Assembly (NCBI GenBank): GCA_029243025.1
Contig: JAQWSU010000030.1
Location: 186,001-250,000, forward strand
DNA from: Pirellulaceae bacterium
GTDB taxonomy: Bacteria; Planctomycetota; Planctomycetia; Pirellulales; Pirellulaceae
Length of the DNA: 64,000 nucleotides
Direction of reading: 5' to 3'
Numbering within the stretch: position 1 is the stretch's first letter; each line of letters opens with the position of its first letter. Position numbers and translations under genes: made by a program. The notes under the pieces were generated by a model that did no database searches, had not been told where the DNA came from, and was given only the letters and a program-made list of their open reading frames with translations. Positions 37,579 to 46,277 of this stretch are shown here, in pieces.

Positions 37579-38544
37579 TCAAGCAACTTTCCGCAGTTGA
37601 TCTTGAAAACCGACCTTGCGTGAAATTGCAAAGGGCCGATTGCCCTGACGGTTATAGTAAATTCGGGCGCTGACTTCTCCCAGTAATCCCAGACTGATGA
37701 GTTGTACGCTTGCCAGCCACAAGAAGACACCCATCAACAGGAGTGGGTTGCCCGTCATGTCAACCTGTTGGAAAAACTTCATGCCAACCACGCTGGCCAG
37801 CGCGGCGCTCCCCAACAGCATGCAGCCGACCGCGAATCGACCAAAAAGTTTCATTGGATTCGAGAAATAATCCTGCATGTAACGTACGGTGCACAGATCC
37901 AAGAGAACTTGCAGTGTGCGAGAGATGCCGTATTTGCTCTTGCCATGTTTTCGGGCTCGATGGTTCGTTACCATTTCCAGGCAGCGAGCTCCTCGCTCAG
38001 CGGCCAGAATCGGAATGAAGCGATGCATCTGTCCATAGAGTTCTAGTTCGTCGGCGATCTCGCGCCGAATCGCTTTGAGCGTGCAGCCCAGGTCATGGAT
38101 CTGTTGTCCGGTCGACCAAGAAATTAATCGGTTTGCCAGTTTCGATGGAAGCTTGCGACTGAGCCATGCATCTTGCCGATTCTTTCGCCAGCCGTGGATC
38201 AAATCAAATCCGTCGTCGATTTTTTCGAGCATGGCGGGAATATCGCGAGGATCATTCTGGAGGTCACCATCGAGTGTGACAATGACATCTCCACACGCAG
38301 ACTCCATGCCGGCTTGCATAGCAGCCGTTTGCCCATAATTGCGTCGAAATCGAACGACCCGAATGTGAGGATCCATATTCGCGATCTCAATCAGTCGATC
38401 TTGGCTGCCGTCCGTCGAACCATCGTCCACATAAATGACCTCATACGATTGTTTCGTCCGCTGCATGACCGCACGGATTTCTGCCTGTAAAAGGTCGAGG
38501 TTTTCGAGTTCATTATAAATGGGGATCACGAGTGAGACGTTCAT
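37579..38544 (-). CDS. Family 2 glycosyltransferase (undecaprenyl/dolichyl-phosphate type)
   Basis: The 321-residue protein starts with the GT2 fold (SLVIPIYNELENLDLL), has VDDGSTDGS and the metal-binding DGDLQNDP (DxD), then the GWRKNRQDAWLSRKLPSKLANRL segment typical of the GtrB/ArnC/DPM1 group. Two C-terminal membrane helices (about residues 222-245 and 256-280) fit that group, which transfers a sugar to a polyprenyl phosphate carrier at the membrane. I chose ATG 38544, which lies 4 bp into the end of the upstream gene (ATGA overlap). So the glycosyltransferase is translationally coupled to a degenerate receiver protein, hinting at regulated glycan synthesis. Confidence 0.92.
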   Translation of the reverse strand: MNVSLVIPIYNELENLDLLQAEIRAVMQRTKQSYEVIYVDDGSTDGSQDRLIEIANMDPHIRVVRFRRNYGQTAAMQAGMESACGDVIVTLDGDLQNDPRDIPAMLEKIDDGFDLIHGWRKNRQDAWLSRKLPSKLANRLISWSTGQQIHDLGCTLKAIRREIADELELYGQMHRFIPILAAERGARCLEMVTNHRARKHGKSKYGISRTLQVLLDLCTVRYMQDYFSNPMKLFGRFAVGCMLLGSAALASVVGMKFFQQVDMTGNPLLLMGVFLWLASVQLISLGLLGEVSARIYYNRQGNRPFAISRKVGFQDQLRKVA

Positions 38545-39485
38545 GCACATTCCTTTGGTCCCGTATGGTTGTTGGGACAACGCGTCTTGATTGAGTGAGG
38601 GAGGCTCTTTTGTATCACCGCAGGGGGCATCGGTAATTTCAACATTAAATCCAGCAGCAAGAGATTGCCGCGATTGTAGACATGGCGAGAACTGCGGCTG
38701 CCTAAATCTTCTAACACACTTCGAAGTACTGTTGGATACTTGGTGATTACGGAGTGTCGAGTTAATCGAGACTGATGGATCTGGTCAAGAAACCTCGCCA
38801 TCTCCTGACTCAAATTGCCAGAACCCATAATCACATAGGCTTGAATGAGTTCTCGTAATTCGTCTTCCAGCCATTGATCGTCCGCCGTTGAAGCGTCATT
38901 CGGTTCGGTGAGCGGGGCCGATTCGGTGAGCGGGGCAGCGAGCCTGATGATTGATTCCAGTTCGGTTGTCAGCTTCAAAATCTCATCTGACTCGATCGTT
39001 TTCTGCCTTTGTTGTCGCTGTCTCAAATGCCAGTTCTCGGCCCGCAAGCGACCGTGTTCTGCAGCGCGCGCGATCTGCCAAATTAACTCACGTGGAATTG
39101 ATGTTTGCACGGCGACAAACCCATCGGCACCGGACTCGTAACAGTGAGTTGCCACGGTGCTGTCCGTTTCCTCACCAAGGAGAATGACGGCCTGATGGTC
39201 ATGAGAGCCGGCACGAATGGCATCGATCAGTGATTGGCAATCACGCGAATCGGCGTCCGTATCCAGCAGGACGGCGTCGAAAGTTTCTTCGCGAAGTTTT
39301 TCCAGGGCGAGTGTCAGGCTGGGGGTTTCGGTGAGAATCACATCGCAAATTTGCTCGGTCGCAAGGGCCTCATTGAGCCAGTTGCGCGGGCTCTGCGGAC
39401 CCGGAACATACAAGACCTGAAGTCGCGTTGGGAGCGAACCGATCCGTGCGAGCGAGGCTGTTGAGCCAGAAACGAGATTGACCAT
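38541..39485 (-). CDS. Degenerate response-regulator receiver protein
   Basis: The 314-residue product has a receiver-like fold (residues about 20-145): LQVLYVPGPQ, then FDAVLLDTDADSRD and AVILLGEE. The acidic pocket is lost (PGPQ instead of DD) and the conserved lysine is replaced (VAVQTS), so it probably cannot be phosphorylated in the usual way even though an aspartate remains at LLDTDAD. The rest is helical, with a short duplicated LTESAP/LTEP segment near residue 208 and a compact C-terminal helical domain. No DNA-binding motif is seen. I chose ATG 39485 (MVNLVSGS). Its stop overlaps the glycosyltransferase start, so it may act as a protein-protein switch for that enzyme. Confidence 0.75.
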   Translation of the reverse strand: MVNLVSGSTASLARIGSLPTRLQVLYVPGPQSPRNWLNEALATEQICDVILTETPSLTLALEKLREETFDAVLLDTDADSRDCQSLIDAIRAGSHDHQAVILLGEETDSTVATHCYESGADGFVAVQTSIPRELIWQIARAAEHGRLRAENWHLRQRQQRQKTIESDEILKLTTELESIIRLAAPLTESAPLTEPNDASTADDQWLEDELRELIQAYVIMGSGNLSQEMARFLDQIHQSRLTRHSVITKYPTVLRSVLEDLGSRSSRHVYNRGNLLLLDLMLKLPMPPAVIQKSLPHSIKTRCPNNHTGPKECA

Positions 39486-39761
39486 AAAAGCGCCTTGTTC
39501 GCAAAAAAACTGTCTGCCGAGCGTTTTGCCTGCTAGCTCCCTCCCCATTTTTTCTGATCGCGCCCACTTTTATCGTGACCCTGGTTTTGCGTCAACGCAA
39601 ATCTCCACACCCTCGCATACTTACTGTTCTCGCTCGGGTCGCGTACGATGTGGGCGTTGGCCTTGGCAGTAAGATTCAAATTCAACGGGCTTTCGGCAAA
39701 CCGCGAACCGATCCGAGCATGCAAGCAAGGCTGGCACTGACCATCTCGAAAGGGAATTGAA

Positions 39762-40925
39762 ATGAAGATCATCTACCTCGATTGTGCTAGCGGAATTAGT
39801 GGGGATATGATGCTGGGCGCGTTGGTCGATGCGGGAGTCGATCTGGCTGCGATACAAGCGGGAGTGGATTCCTTGGGGTTGCCCAGTTGTCAATTACAGC
39901 GCGAGGAAGTCAAACGGCATGCGTTCCGAGCGTCCCACATCCAAGTCGTTCACGAACCGGAACACGCCCATCGGCATCTGCATCACATCACGGAAATGAT
40001 CGACGGGAGTTCGCTGAGTGATGCTGCACGAGAGTTAGCAACACGAATCTTCACTCGCCTAGGGGAAGCAGAAGCGAAGGTTCATGGCAGCACGCTCGAG
40101 AAAGTGCATTTTCACGAAGTCGGAGCGGTTGATTCGATCGCGGATATCGTGGGTGCTGCGATCGGTCTTTCTATGATTGGGGCGGATAGGATCGTTTGTT
40201 CACCGATTCCTACGGGAACCGGCTTTATCGAGATTGCTCATGGGCGCTGCAGTTTGCCAGCGCCTGCAACGGCTGAACTACTCCGGGGTATCCCGTTGGT
40301 CGAGTTGGATCTGCCGTTCGAATTAACGACTCCAACTGGTGCTGCGATTGTCGCCAGCACGGCGACTTCATTCGGGGGTTTACCCGAGATGTCAATTGAA
40401 TCGATCGGCTACGGTGCAGGCAGTCGTGACCTGAAGTCTCAAGCGAATCTGTTGCGAATGATTGTTGGGCAGCCATCGACTCTTACCCCTCGCGACCGTA
40501 TCGTTGTGTTAGAAACCAATTTGGATGATGTCACTGGTGAGACCCTTGGATATTGCACGCAACGGCTGATGGAAGCCGGTGCACTTGATGTGTTTACGAC
40601 AGCGATTCAGATGAAAAAGAATCGGCCAGGCACGCAGCTTTCCGTGCTCTGTGCTGCCGAGCAGGTTGTCGAATTGGAAGCGATTGTTTTTCGAGAGACC
40701 AGGACGCTTGGGATTCGACGTTGGCAGGCTGATCGCCATTTATTGGAGCGTGAACGGTATGACCTGCAGACGCCATTTGGACCGATTCGAGGCAAGAAAA
40801 TCACCTTCCCAGACGGATCTGTTTGTTTTTCACCCGAATTTGACGACTGCCAGCGAATTGCCCGCGAAAAGCAGATTCCGCTTCAGCAAGTATTGGACGT
40901 CGCCAAGCAGGCACAGATGGGGTAA
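39762..40925 (+). CDS. larC: Nickel-pincer cofactor biosynthesis protein LarC
   Basis: LarC inserts nickel into the pyridinium-dithiocarboxylic acid mononucleotide to give the pincer cofactor of lactate racemase. The 387-residue protein has the family start YLDCASGISGDMMLGALVDAG, a histidine-rich loop (HVVHEPEHAHRHLHHITEMI region, many His for metal handling), EKVHFHEVGAVDSIADI, and RIVVLETNLDDVTGETLGY. It is a single unbroken frame; in Lactiplantibacillus larC is split by a programmed frameshift. A LarA homologue lies at 57790 in this window, a plausible user of the cofactor, but larB and larE are not seen here. An RBS-like AAAGGGA precedes ATG 39762. Confidence 0.93.
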   Translation: MKIIYLDCASGISGDMMLGALVDAGVDLAAIQAGVDSLGLPSCQLQREEVKRHAFRASHIQVVHEPEHAHRHLHHITEMIDGSSLSDAARELATRIFTRLGEAEAKVHGSTLEKVHFHEVGAVDSIADIVGAAIGLSMIGADRIVCSPIPTGTGFIEIAHGRCSLPAPATAELLRGIPLVELDLPFELTTPTGAAIVASTATSFGGLPEMSIESIGYGAGSRDLKSQANLLRMIVGQPSTLTPRDRIVVLETNLDDVTGETLGYCTQRLMEAGALDVFTTAIQMKKNRPGTQLSVLCAAEQVVELEAIVFRETRTLGIRRWQADRHLLERERYDLQTPFGPIRGKKITFPDGSVCFSPEFDDCQRIAREKQIPLQQVLDVAKQAQMG

Positions 40926-40992
40926 CCTATAGGCCTAAATTATTCGCCGATTCTTCCGGAATCGCACGGTGTAGTTTGGCGATGCACATCTC

Positions 40993-41034
40993 TTGCCACA
41001 AAACTTTATTGCCACAAAACTTTATTGCCACAAA
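40993..41034. repeat. 16-bp tandem repeat, 2.6 copies
   Basis: ttgccacaaaacttta occurs twice exactly, then a third partial copy (ttgccacaaa), in the 257-bp interval between larC and the thioredoxin gene. It looks like a replication-slippage repeat. It may lie in the promoter region of the following gene. Confidence 0.85.
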
Positions 41035-41182
41035 GCGAGCCAGGATGGCAAAGTTGATGACCCACCGAATTAATGTCGATCGATGACGCGGCTAAGTGTC
41101 GCGTCTGTCTGAATAAAACAAGTGTCTTCCAATCTTGGACGGGTTTGCCGTCTGGTCTGAAGCAAAAGAAAGTGAGAAAACG

Positions 41183-42469
41183 ATGTACAGATATTGGACC
41201 GCTGTCGCTCTCGTTGTTGCGCTAGTCGCGGGCTGTGAGAAGAAGCCGGTTGACGAGGGTTCGAGTAACCAGACGACTGCCAAAACCAAATCAACCGAAT
41301 CCGCTCAGCCGGCCGAAGTTGGTTCAAGTAGCGAGGCGACAGCCCAAGTCAAATCGTCAGACGCCGCTCCGTCGGCGGTCGAAGAGCAAGACACGGCGGA
41401 ACCTACTGGGCTTGCTAATGCCGATAACAATCTGACCACCTCGACAGCAGTCGCGGCGAAGGAAGACACGACGGTTGACGCGGGGACCGATGATCAGCAA
41501 TTGACCCCTGATCAAATCAAAAGCCAAATCAATGAAAAACTTAAGGCGGCGATGGCGGCTCGCGATGTCGATCAGGCGATTGCTGTGTTGGAAGAAGGAC
41601 GTACGCAGCTCCCTGACGACAAAGATATTTCAATGGCGTTGTTGCGATTCCAACTGCAAAACGATTTACAAAAAAAGGCGAATGGGCCGGATCAGGAAGC
41701 AGTCGCAGCCGATTTTCTCAAGACGCACGCATTGGCGAATGAAATCTTAGGTGATGACGAAATCACGGATCCGCAGTTGGCCCAGATTCGACAATTGGTA
41801 GACTTTAATCGTATCCGTGCAATTGCATTGTCGGGAGACGTAGCTGAGACCGCGGCGGCTCTGGCGGCTGCCTATGATTCCGGGTTTGAGCAATATCGTG
41901 GTCTCGACAAGGATCCATTCTTCGCAGCGATCGCGGATCAACCTGAATTTCAAAAGGTGATTGATGACAATACGAATCGCCTGCAAGCCAAATATCGCGA
42001 GGCAGCTCGCGAAGAATTTGCGAATGCGGAAGATATCGATTTCGATTTTGATTTGCCTGACTTAGAAGGAAATTCCGTCAAGTTGTCTGACTTTGCGGGC
42101 AAAGTCGTGATCGTTGACCTGTGGGGGACCTGGTGTCCGCCATGCCGAATGGAAATTCCTCATTTCATCGAGCTCCAGGATAAGTTCAAAGACGACCTCG
42201 AAGTCGTTGGGATCACTTATGAGCAGGTTCAGGATGAGCAAGCCGCAATCAAGCAGATTAGTGAATTTGTAAAGGCTGAGGGGGTGAATTATCCCTGCGT
42301 GATTGGCGACGAGGCCACGCAACAATCCTTAGAAGTTCGCGGATTTCCCACGACGTTGTTTATTGATCGCGAAGGAAAAGTTCGACTCAAGATTGTCGGT
42401 TATCATCCCTATGAGAAGCTGGAGGGATATGTTGCCGAATTAATTGGGGATGGCAAACCATCCTCCTAA
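41183..42469 (+). CDS. TlpA-like thioredoxin-fold lipoprotein
   Basis: The 428-residue product begins with a lipoprotein signal (MYRYWTAVALVVALVAGC, lipobox LVAGC), so it is anchored at the outer face of a membrane. A low-complexity region rich in T, S, A, E and Q follows (about residues 20-115), then a helical tetratricopeptide-like segment (about 115-270). A thioredoxin domain of the TlpA/ResA type ends it: SDFAGKVVIVDLWGTWCPPCRMEIP with the active-site CPPC, and RGFPTTLFIDREGKVRLKI with the cis-proline. It probably reduces or forms disulfides in the periplasm. I chose ATG 41183 to place the signal at the N-terminus. A clear terminator follows at 42497. Confidence 0.9.
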   Translation: MYRYWTAVALVVALVAGCEKKPVDEGSSNQTTAKTKSTESAQPAEVGSSSEATAQVKSSDAAPSAVEEQDTAEPTGLANADNNLTTSTAVAAKEDTTVDAGTDDQQLTPDQIKSQINEKLKAAMAARDVDQAIAVLEEGRTQLPDDKDISMALLRFQLQNDLQKKANGPDQEAVAADFLKTHALANEILGDDEITDPQLAQIRQLVDFNRIRAIALSGDVAETAAALAAAYDSGFEQYRGLDKDPFFAAIADQPEFQKVIDDNTNRLQAKYREAAREEFANAEDIDFDFDLPDLEGNSVKLSDFAGKVVIVDLWGTWCPPCRMEIPHFIELQDKFKDDLEVVGITYEQVQDEQAAIKQISEFVKAEGVNYPCVIGDEATQQSLEVRGFPTTLFIDREGKVRLKIVGYHPYEKLEGYVAELIGDGKPSS

Positions 42470-42769
42470 TTCCTCTCCCGATCGCGGATTGAATTCTGGG
42501 CCGATTCCAAGAATCGGCCCATTTTTATTGCTATGCCAACTTAGCTTGCCAATCATGTCGTCTTGACGCTTGTTTGACGACTCTCTGCACGCCGGTTAGA
42601 TTCGATTGGTCTCAGGGGCGGACGTTGCCTGCGTTGTTGAACAGCGTTTCGCTGGCATGGCGTTAGAAACCGAAGGACGACTGCAGCGGCGAAAATGATT
42701 GACCAAGCCGAAGTACGCAAGTAACGCTTTTGGGGGGCGATTTACTCAAGGCTCTTTTGGGTTCCAGCG
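42470..42769. other. 300-bp interval with terminator and promoter space
   Basis: After the terminator at 42497-42527 there is no gene that I can support until 42770. The remainder is probably the promoter region of the following coiled-coil and PspA-like genes. Confidence 0.5.
42497..42527 (+). terminator. Intrinsic terminator after the thioredoxin gene
   Basis: TGGGCCGATTC and GAATCGGCCCA form a perfect 11-bp GC-rich stem with a CAA loop, followed by TTTTTATT. It begins 27 bp after the stop at 42469 and separates the thioredoxin gene from the PspA/AAA cluster. Confidence 0.92.
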
Positions 42770-43435
42770 ATGTGGGGGACGGCTATCGGATTGCTGGCGA
42801 AATCACCTTGGTCATGGGTTGGTTGGATTGCCGTAGCACTTGGGTTCGGCTCGGTTGTCTGGCGCATGACGGTCGGAGGGCGGGAGTTGGCTGAGCGGGC
42901 CATCATCCGTGTCAAACGGAAGGCAAGTCGCGAGCATCGTGCTTATTTGCGTCAGTTGCAACGCAAGTTGCGTCGTGATCGGGACGCACGCACGGGGGGG
43001 ATGTTGCGAAGTTTGCAGGATCTGTACGGTCGCTTGGATGACATGGAGTTTGATCCCAGCAACCAGCAAAGCTGGCAAATCGAGGTTTTCGGCGAGATTC
43101 GCAATCTCTATCAAGCCAGTTTGGCGGCCTTGGAGCGTTCGTATGAAATGTGGGATCGGGCCAACGAAATGGCCACGGATGAAGCTCGACAGGAGTTGCT
43201 AAACTGGCGTGATGGTGTGCTGCAAGAAGTGAGTCAGAGCGTCACGCAGCTCTCAAAAACGGTTGATGATGTCCAAGCTTCTGTGATGAAAAGCGAACTA
43301 CCGGATAAAGATCTGGCTCAAATGCGTGGGGAACTCGAGCAGGGTTGGGAGGTTGCCCGCGGAATTGAGCATCAGATCGAGCAACTTGAGAGGGAACTCA
43401 AGGGTGTGCGGATAACGTTGCCGGAGCCTTCGTAA
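42770..43435 (+). CDS. Membrane-anchored coiled-coil protein beside the PspA-like gene
   Basis: The 221-residue protein has one N-terminal hydrophobic helix (about residues 13-32, SWVGWIAVALGFGSVVW), then a basic helical stretch (RVKRKASREHRAYLRQLQRKLRRD) and a long helical body with heptad character to the C-terminus. No catalytic motif is present. The basic stretch next to a membrane helix suggests contact with phospholipid head groups. It precedes the PspA-like gene by 182 bp on the same strand and may be the membrane receptor of that protein. I do not recognise a named family, so the function is inferred from its context only. Confidence 0.78.
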   Translation: MWGTAIGLLAKSPWSWVGWIAVALGFGSVVWRMTVGGRELAERAIIRVKRKASREHRAYLRQLQRKLRRDRDARTGGMLRSLQDLYGRLDDMEFDPSNQQSWQIEVFGEIRNLYQASLAALERSYEMWDRANEMATDEARQELLNWRDGVLQEVSQSVTQLSKTVDDVQASVMKSELPDKDLAQMRGELEQGWEVARGIEHQIEQLERELKGVRITLPEPS

Positions 43436-43617
43436 CGCCCCTAGTTTGACCCGTTTATCGATCGCTGCATTGTGTCGAAATTGTTTTTTTTTTAGCATTC
43501 AGGCACTGGGGTTGGTGTATACCAGTTCCCTTGAGTGACCCGTTTGCGATCTAAGCGGTATGATTTCGCCCTCGAGAATGCGGCTGAGACGGCAGTTCGA
43601 AAGCAAAGGAACGAAAT

Positions 43618-44433
43618 ATGTTTAAAGCACTTGGCAAGTATCTTCGTGCGATCGGATACCTATTTACGGGGCGTATTGACGATGCCCGACGAACACTTAG
43701 CACCAATCCAGCCGTTGTAAAGGCGACTTACGATCGAGTCATTGAAGAGAAGACCAAGCGAATCCACCAATACAAAGACGCGGTCGGTGCGATGATTGCT
43801 CAAGAGGAAAAAAAGAAAGCTGCTTTGAAACGATTGACCGAAGAAGTCGCGAAACTCCGCAACCTTCGTGATGGTGCTGCAGCGATGGCACGAAAGACTG
43901 TTGAAAAGTACAACGGTGATATTGAAGCGGTCAAGAACGATCCTGAGTACCTCAAATGTCAGTCGGCCTTCAAAGATTTCAGCTCGAGCCTGAACGAGAA
44001 GGAAACGCATTGTGCGGAACTTGAGGACGACATCAAAGAGTTCGAAACCAACATCACAGGACACAAAACACAGCTACAGTCCTTGCTACGTGAGATCGAC
44101 AAGATTCGCCAAGAGAAGCATGAGACGGTCGCCGACATGTTGACCGCAAAGGAAGAGAAAGAGATCTCTGATATGCTCACCGGCATCAGCCAGGATCGTA
44201 CTCATGAGGAGCTGCAGGAATTACGGGATTTGCGCGATCAGGCGACGGCCACAGCACGCATTTCACGAGAAATGGCGGGCGTTGATACCAAGCGTTCTGA
44301 GGACGAGTTCTTAGAGTACGCCACGCGGGAAACGGCCGATTCGGAATTCGACACGCTGATTGGATTGACGCAGAAAGATTCCGACTCCGGTTCACAGGAA
44401 ACGGCTGATAAAACACAAATCCCAGAATCGTAA
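43618..44433 (+). CDS. PspA/Vipp1-like (ESCRT-III superfamily) coiled-coil protein
   Basis: The 271-residue product is almost entirely alpha-helical. The first 15 residues (MFKALGKYLRAIGYL) form an amphipathic helix of the sort that binds stressed membranes in PspA and Vipp1. A short loop follows (TGRIDDARRTLSTNP), then long coiled-coil helices with the RKTVEKYNGDIEAVK type pattern up to about residue 215. A polar tail with acidic residues ends the protein, comparable to the MIM-like tails that recruit Vps4 in ESCRT-III proteins. AAGGA at 43606-43610 precedes ATG 43618. The next gene, 22 bp downstream, encodes a Vps4-like AAA ATPase. The PspA assignment rests on topology and the N-terminal helix, not on a full match. 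Confidence 0.7.
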   Translation: MFKALGKYLRAIGYLFTGRIDDARRTLSTNPAVVKATYDRVIEEKTKRIHQYKDAVGAMIAQEEKKKAALKRLTEEVAKLRNLRDGAAAMARKTVEKYNGDIEAVKNDPEYLKCQSAFKDFSSSLNEKETHCAELEDDIKEFETNITGHKTQLQSLLREIDKIRQEKHETVADMLTAKEEKEISDMLTGISQDRTHEELQELRDLRDQATATARISREMAGVDTKRSEDEFLEYATRETADSEFDTLIGLTQKDSDSGSQETADKTQIPES

Positions 44434-44454
44434 ACGAACGATACGAAATCTGAA

Positions 44455-46206
44455 ATGACCTACCCATTTTTTTCGCGTTTGGCCGAAATTCTAAATTCGA
44501 ACCAATCTCGAAGCATTATTTTGAGCGGCAACATCTACGATCTGTTTTTTAATGGACAAGGTTATGTGCCGCTGATTCCATTTGTGGCTGAGAAATCGAA
44601 GACCAAAGGATTGATCCGGCTCGTTTACGAGTTGAACGGTCCGATTCGAGCACTCGAAGGCCGTGAGAAGCTGAAGAATGCTTGGATCGCTTGGAAGGCT
44701 GGCGTCGATACCGATACGCTTCTGATCCGTGGGATGAAGAGTCGCGGCGAAAGCGAGCTAGAGATTCTCTCACAGCAGTTCGATCGGCTCGTGCTTGACG
44801 CGATCGGCAATCCGACGCTTGCGCTCGAAGCGCTCCGACAGTTCACGATCTGTTCACGATCGCATCTGTCGGGTGATTTGATGATCTTGATCGAAGCGTC
44901 GGACATGATGATGCCAGCTGGAAGTGGGGACGTCTCGTCACTCAATGACAAACAATTGCATCGGATTGGGATTGTCCAGGATTGGCTATCCGATCCGGCT
45001 TTCATGGACGGCGGAGACTCCGTTATTCTGTTTGCTGAGTCCAAGAGTTTGGTTCATCCTCGGGTCTCAAGACTTCCGCAGGTGCTGAATGTCGAAGTCT
45101 CGTCGCCGACCGCTGAACATCGATTGCACTACATTCAGCATTATTCTCAGCAGGCTCAGTATCCGCCCAAATTTTGGAGCAGCGCGTCCGATTTGGCGGG
45201 ATTTACTGCCGGTTTGTCAATCCACGCCTTGCGACAACTCCTGTTGCGAGCTTCTTACACCCGCGAGCGACTGACGCCCGCTGATGTGGTGGTCAAGGTT
45301 CAGGAGTTCATCCAATCTCAACTTGGCGAGGAGGTCGTCGAGTTCAAAAAACCGACCCATCGTCTCGCGGACGTGAAAGGTAATAATCGTCTTAAAGCTT
45401 TTCTGCAAAGGGAGTTACTGCCCAGGTTTCGAGCTCCCGGGGAGAAAGCATTGGCTGGAGCTGCTGTGGCTGGTCCAATTGGTGGCGGGAAAACGTTCAT
45501 TTTCGAGGCCGTTGCCAGCGAAATGGATGTCCCGGTGCTGGTTCTAAAGAGCATCCGAAGTCAGTGGTACGGCCAAACGGACGTTATCTTTGAGCGATTG
45601 CGTCGGGTTTTGGAAGCGCTGGAAAAAGTTGTTATATTTGTGGACGAAGCGGATACCCAATTTGGCGGTGTAGGAGCTGAAACCCACTCGACGGAACGTC
45701 GACTGACGGGAAAGATTCAAGCCATGATGTCCGATCCGCAGTTGCGGGGGCGAGTCGTTTGGCTGTTGATGACCGCACGAATTCATCTCCTGTCGCCGGA
45801 TATCCGTCGTCCGGGTCGCGTCGGAGATTTGATTATTCCGGTGCTTGACCCGGAGGGAGAGGATCGTAAGGAGTTCGTAACTTGGGTTGCGGAAAGTGTG
45901 TTGGACCAGCCGTCACAGGATGATCTCCGAAGAATTGATGAGTTGACGCCTGGCTATTCGGCTGCCGCTTTCGCTTCCTTGAGATCGCAATTGAAAGGCT
46001 GCGAAGCCCAGAACATTGACGACGTGGTCGGTATTGTCAACGACTTGATGCTACCGTCCATCGAATCAACTCGCCGATATCAGACATTGCAGGCTTTGGT
46101 TAATTGCACTCGCAGGTCACTCCTGCCAGTGCCAGATGCTAACGACCAGGATCGAGAAGGCTGGCACCAGGAAATTCTAGCGCTGGAGGCGCGTGGAATT
46201 CATTGA
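44455..46206 (+). CDS. Vps4-like AAA ATPase with degenerate N-terminal AAA domain
   Basis: The 583-residue protein appears to hold two AAA modules. The first (about residues 15-290) keeps the fold (SGNIYDLFF, LMILIEASDM, SVILFAESK) but has no Walker A. The second is complete: Walker A GPIGGGKT (340-347), pore loop SQWYGQTD (W371-Y372-G373) comparable with the KWMGESE pore loop of Vps4, Walker B VVIFVDEAD (D397-E398), and arginine finger segment RRPGR (451-455). Enzymes of this class pull substrate proteins through a central pore, and Vps4 disassembles ESCRT-III filaments. The gene lies 22 bp after the PspA-like gene and 72 bp before the receiver-ATPase-FHA gene. The degenerate first module may bind cofactors rather than ATP. 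Confidence 0.85.
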   Translation: MTYPFFSRLAEILNSNQSRSIILSGNIYDLFFNGQGYVPLIPFVAEKSKTKGLIRLVYELNGPIRALEGREKLKNAWIAWKAGVDTDTLLIRGMKSRGESELEILSQQFDRLVLDAIGNPTLALEALRQFTICSRSHLSGDLMILIEASDMMMPAGSGDVSSLNDKQLHRIGIVQDWLSDPAFMDGGDSVILFAESKSLVHPRVSRLPQVLNVEVSSPTAEHRLHYIQHYSQQAQYPPKFWSSASDLAGFTAGLSIHALRQLLLRASYTRERLTPADVVVKVQEFIQSQLGEEVVEFKKPTHRLADVKGNNRLKAFLQRELLPRFRAPGEKALAGAAVAGPIGGGKTFIFEAVASEMDVPVLVLKSIRSQWYGQTDVIFERLRRVLEALEKVVIFVDEADTQFGGVGAETHSTERRLTGKIQAMMSDPQLRGRVVWLLMTARIHLLSPDIRRPGRVGDLIIPVLDPEGEDRKEFVTWVAESVLDQPSQDDLRRIDELTPGYSAAAFASLRSQLKGCEAQNIDDVVGIVNDLMLPSIESTRRYQTLQALVNCTRRSLLPVPDANDQDREGWHQEILALEARGIH

Positions 46207-46277
46207 ACAATGTGTCTCGTGTATCTACTGATGCATCGGTTTATGCATTGGTTGCAGGAGGCTGAGGGGTCCTATCC

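Noticed and set aside
38904-38936. Direct repeat ttcggtgagcggggc, 18-bp period, two copies
   Set aside because: It is coding, giving a short duplicated LTE-type segment in the degenerate receiver protein; not a separate element.
39762-40925. Split larC needing a programmed frameshift
   Set aside because: The frame is unbroken from start to stop, so it is the fused form.
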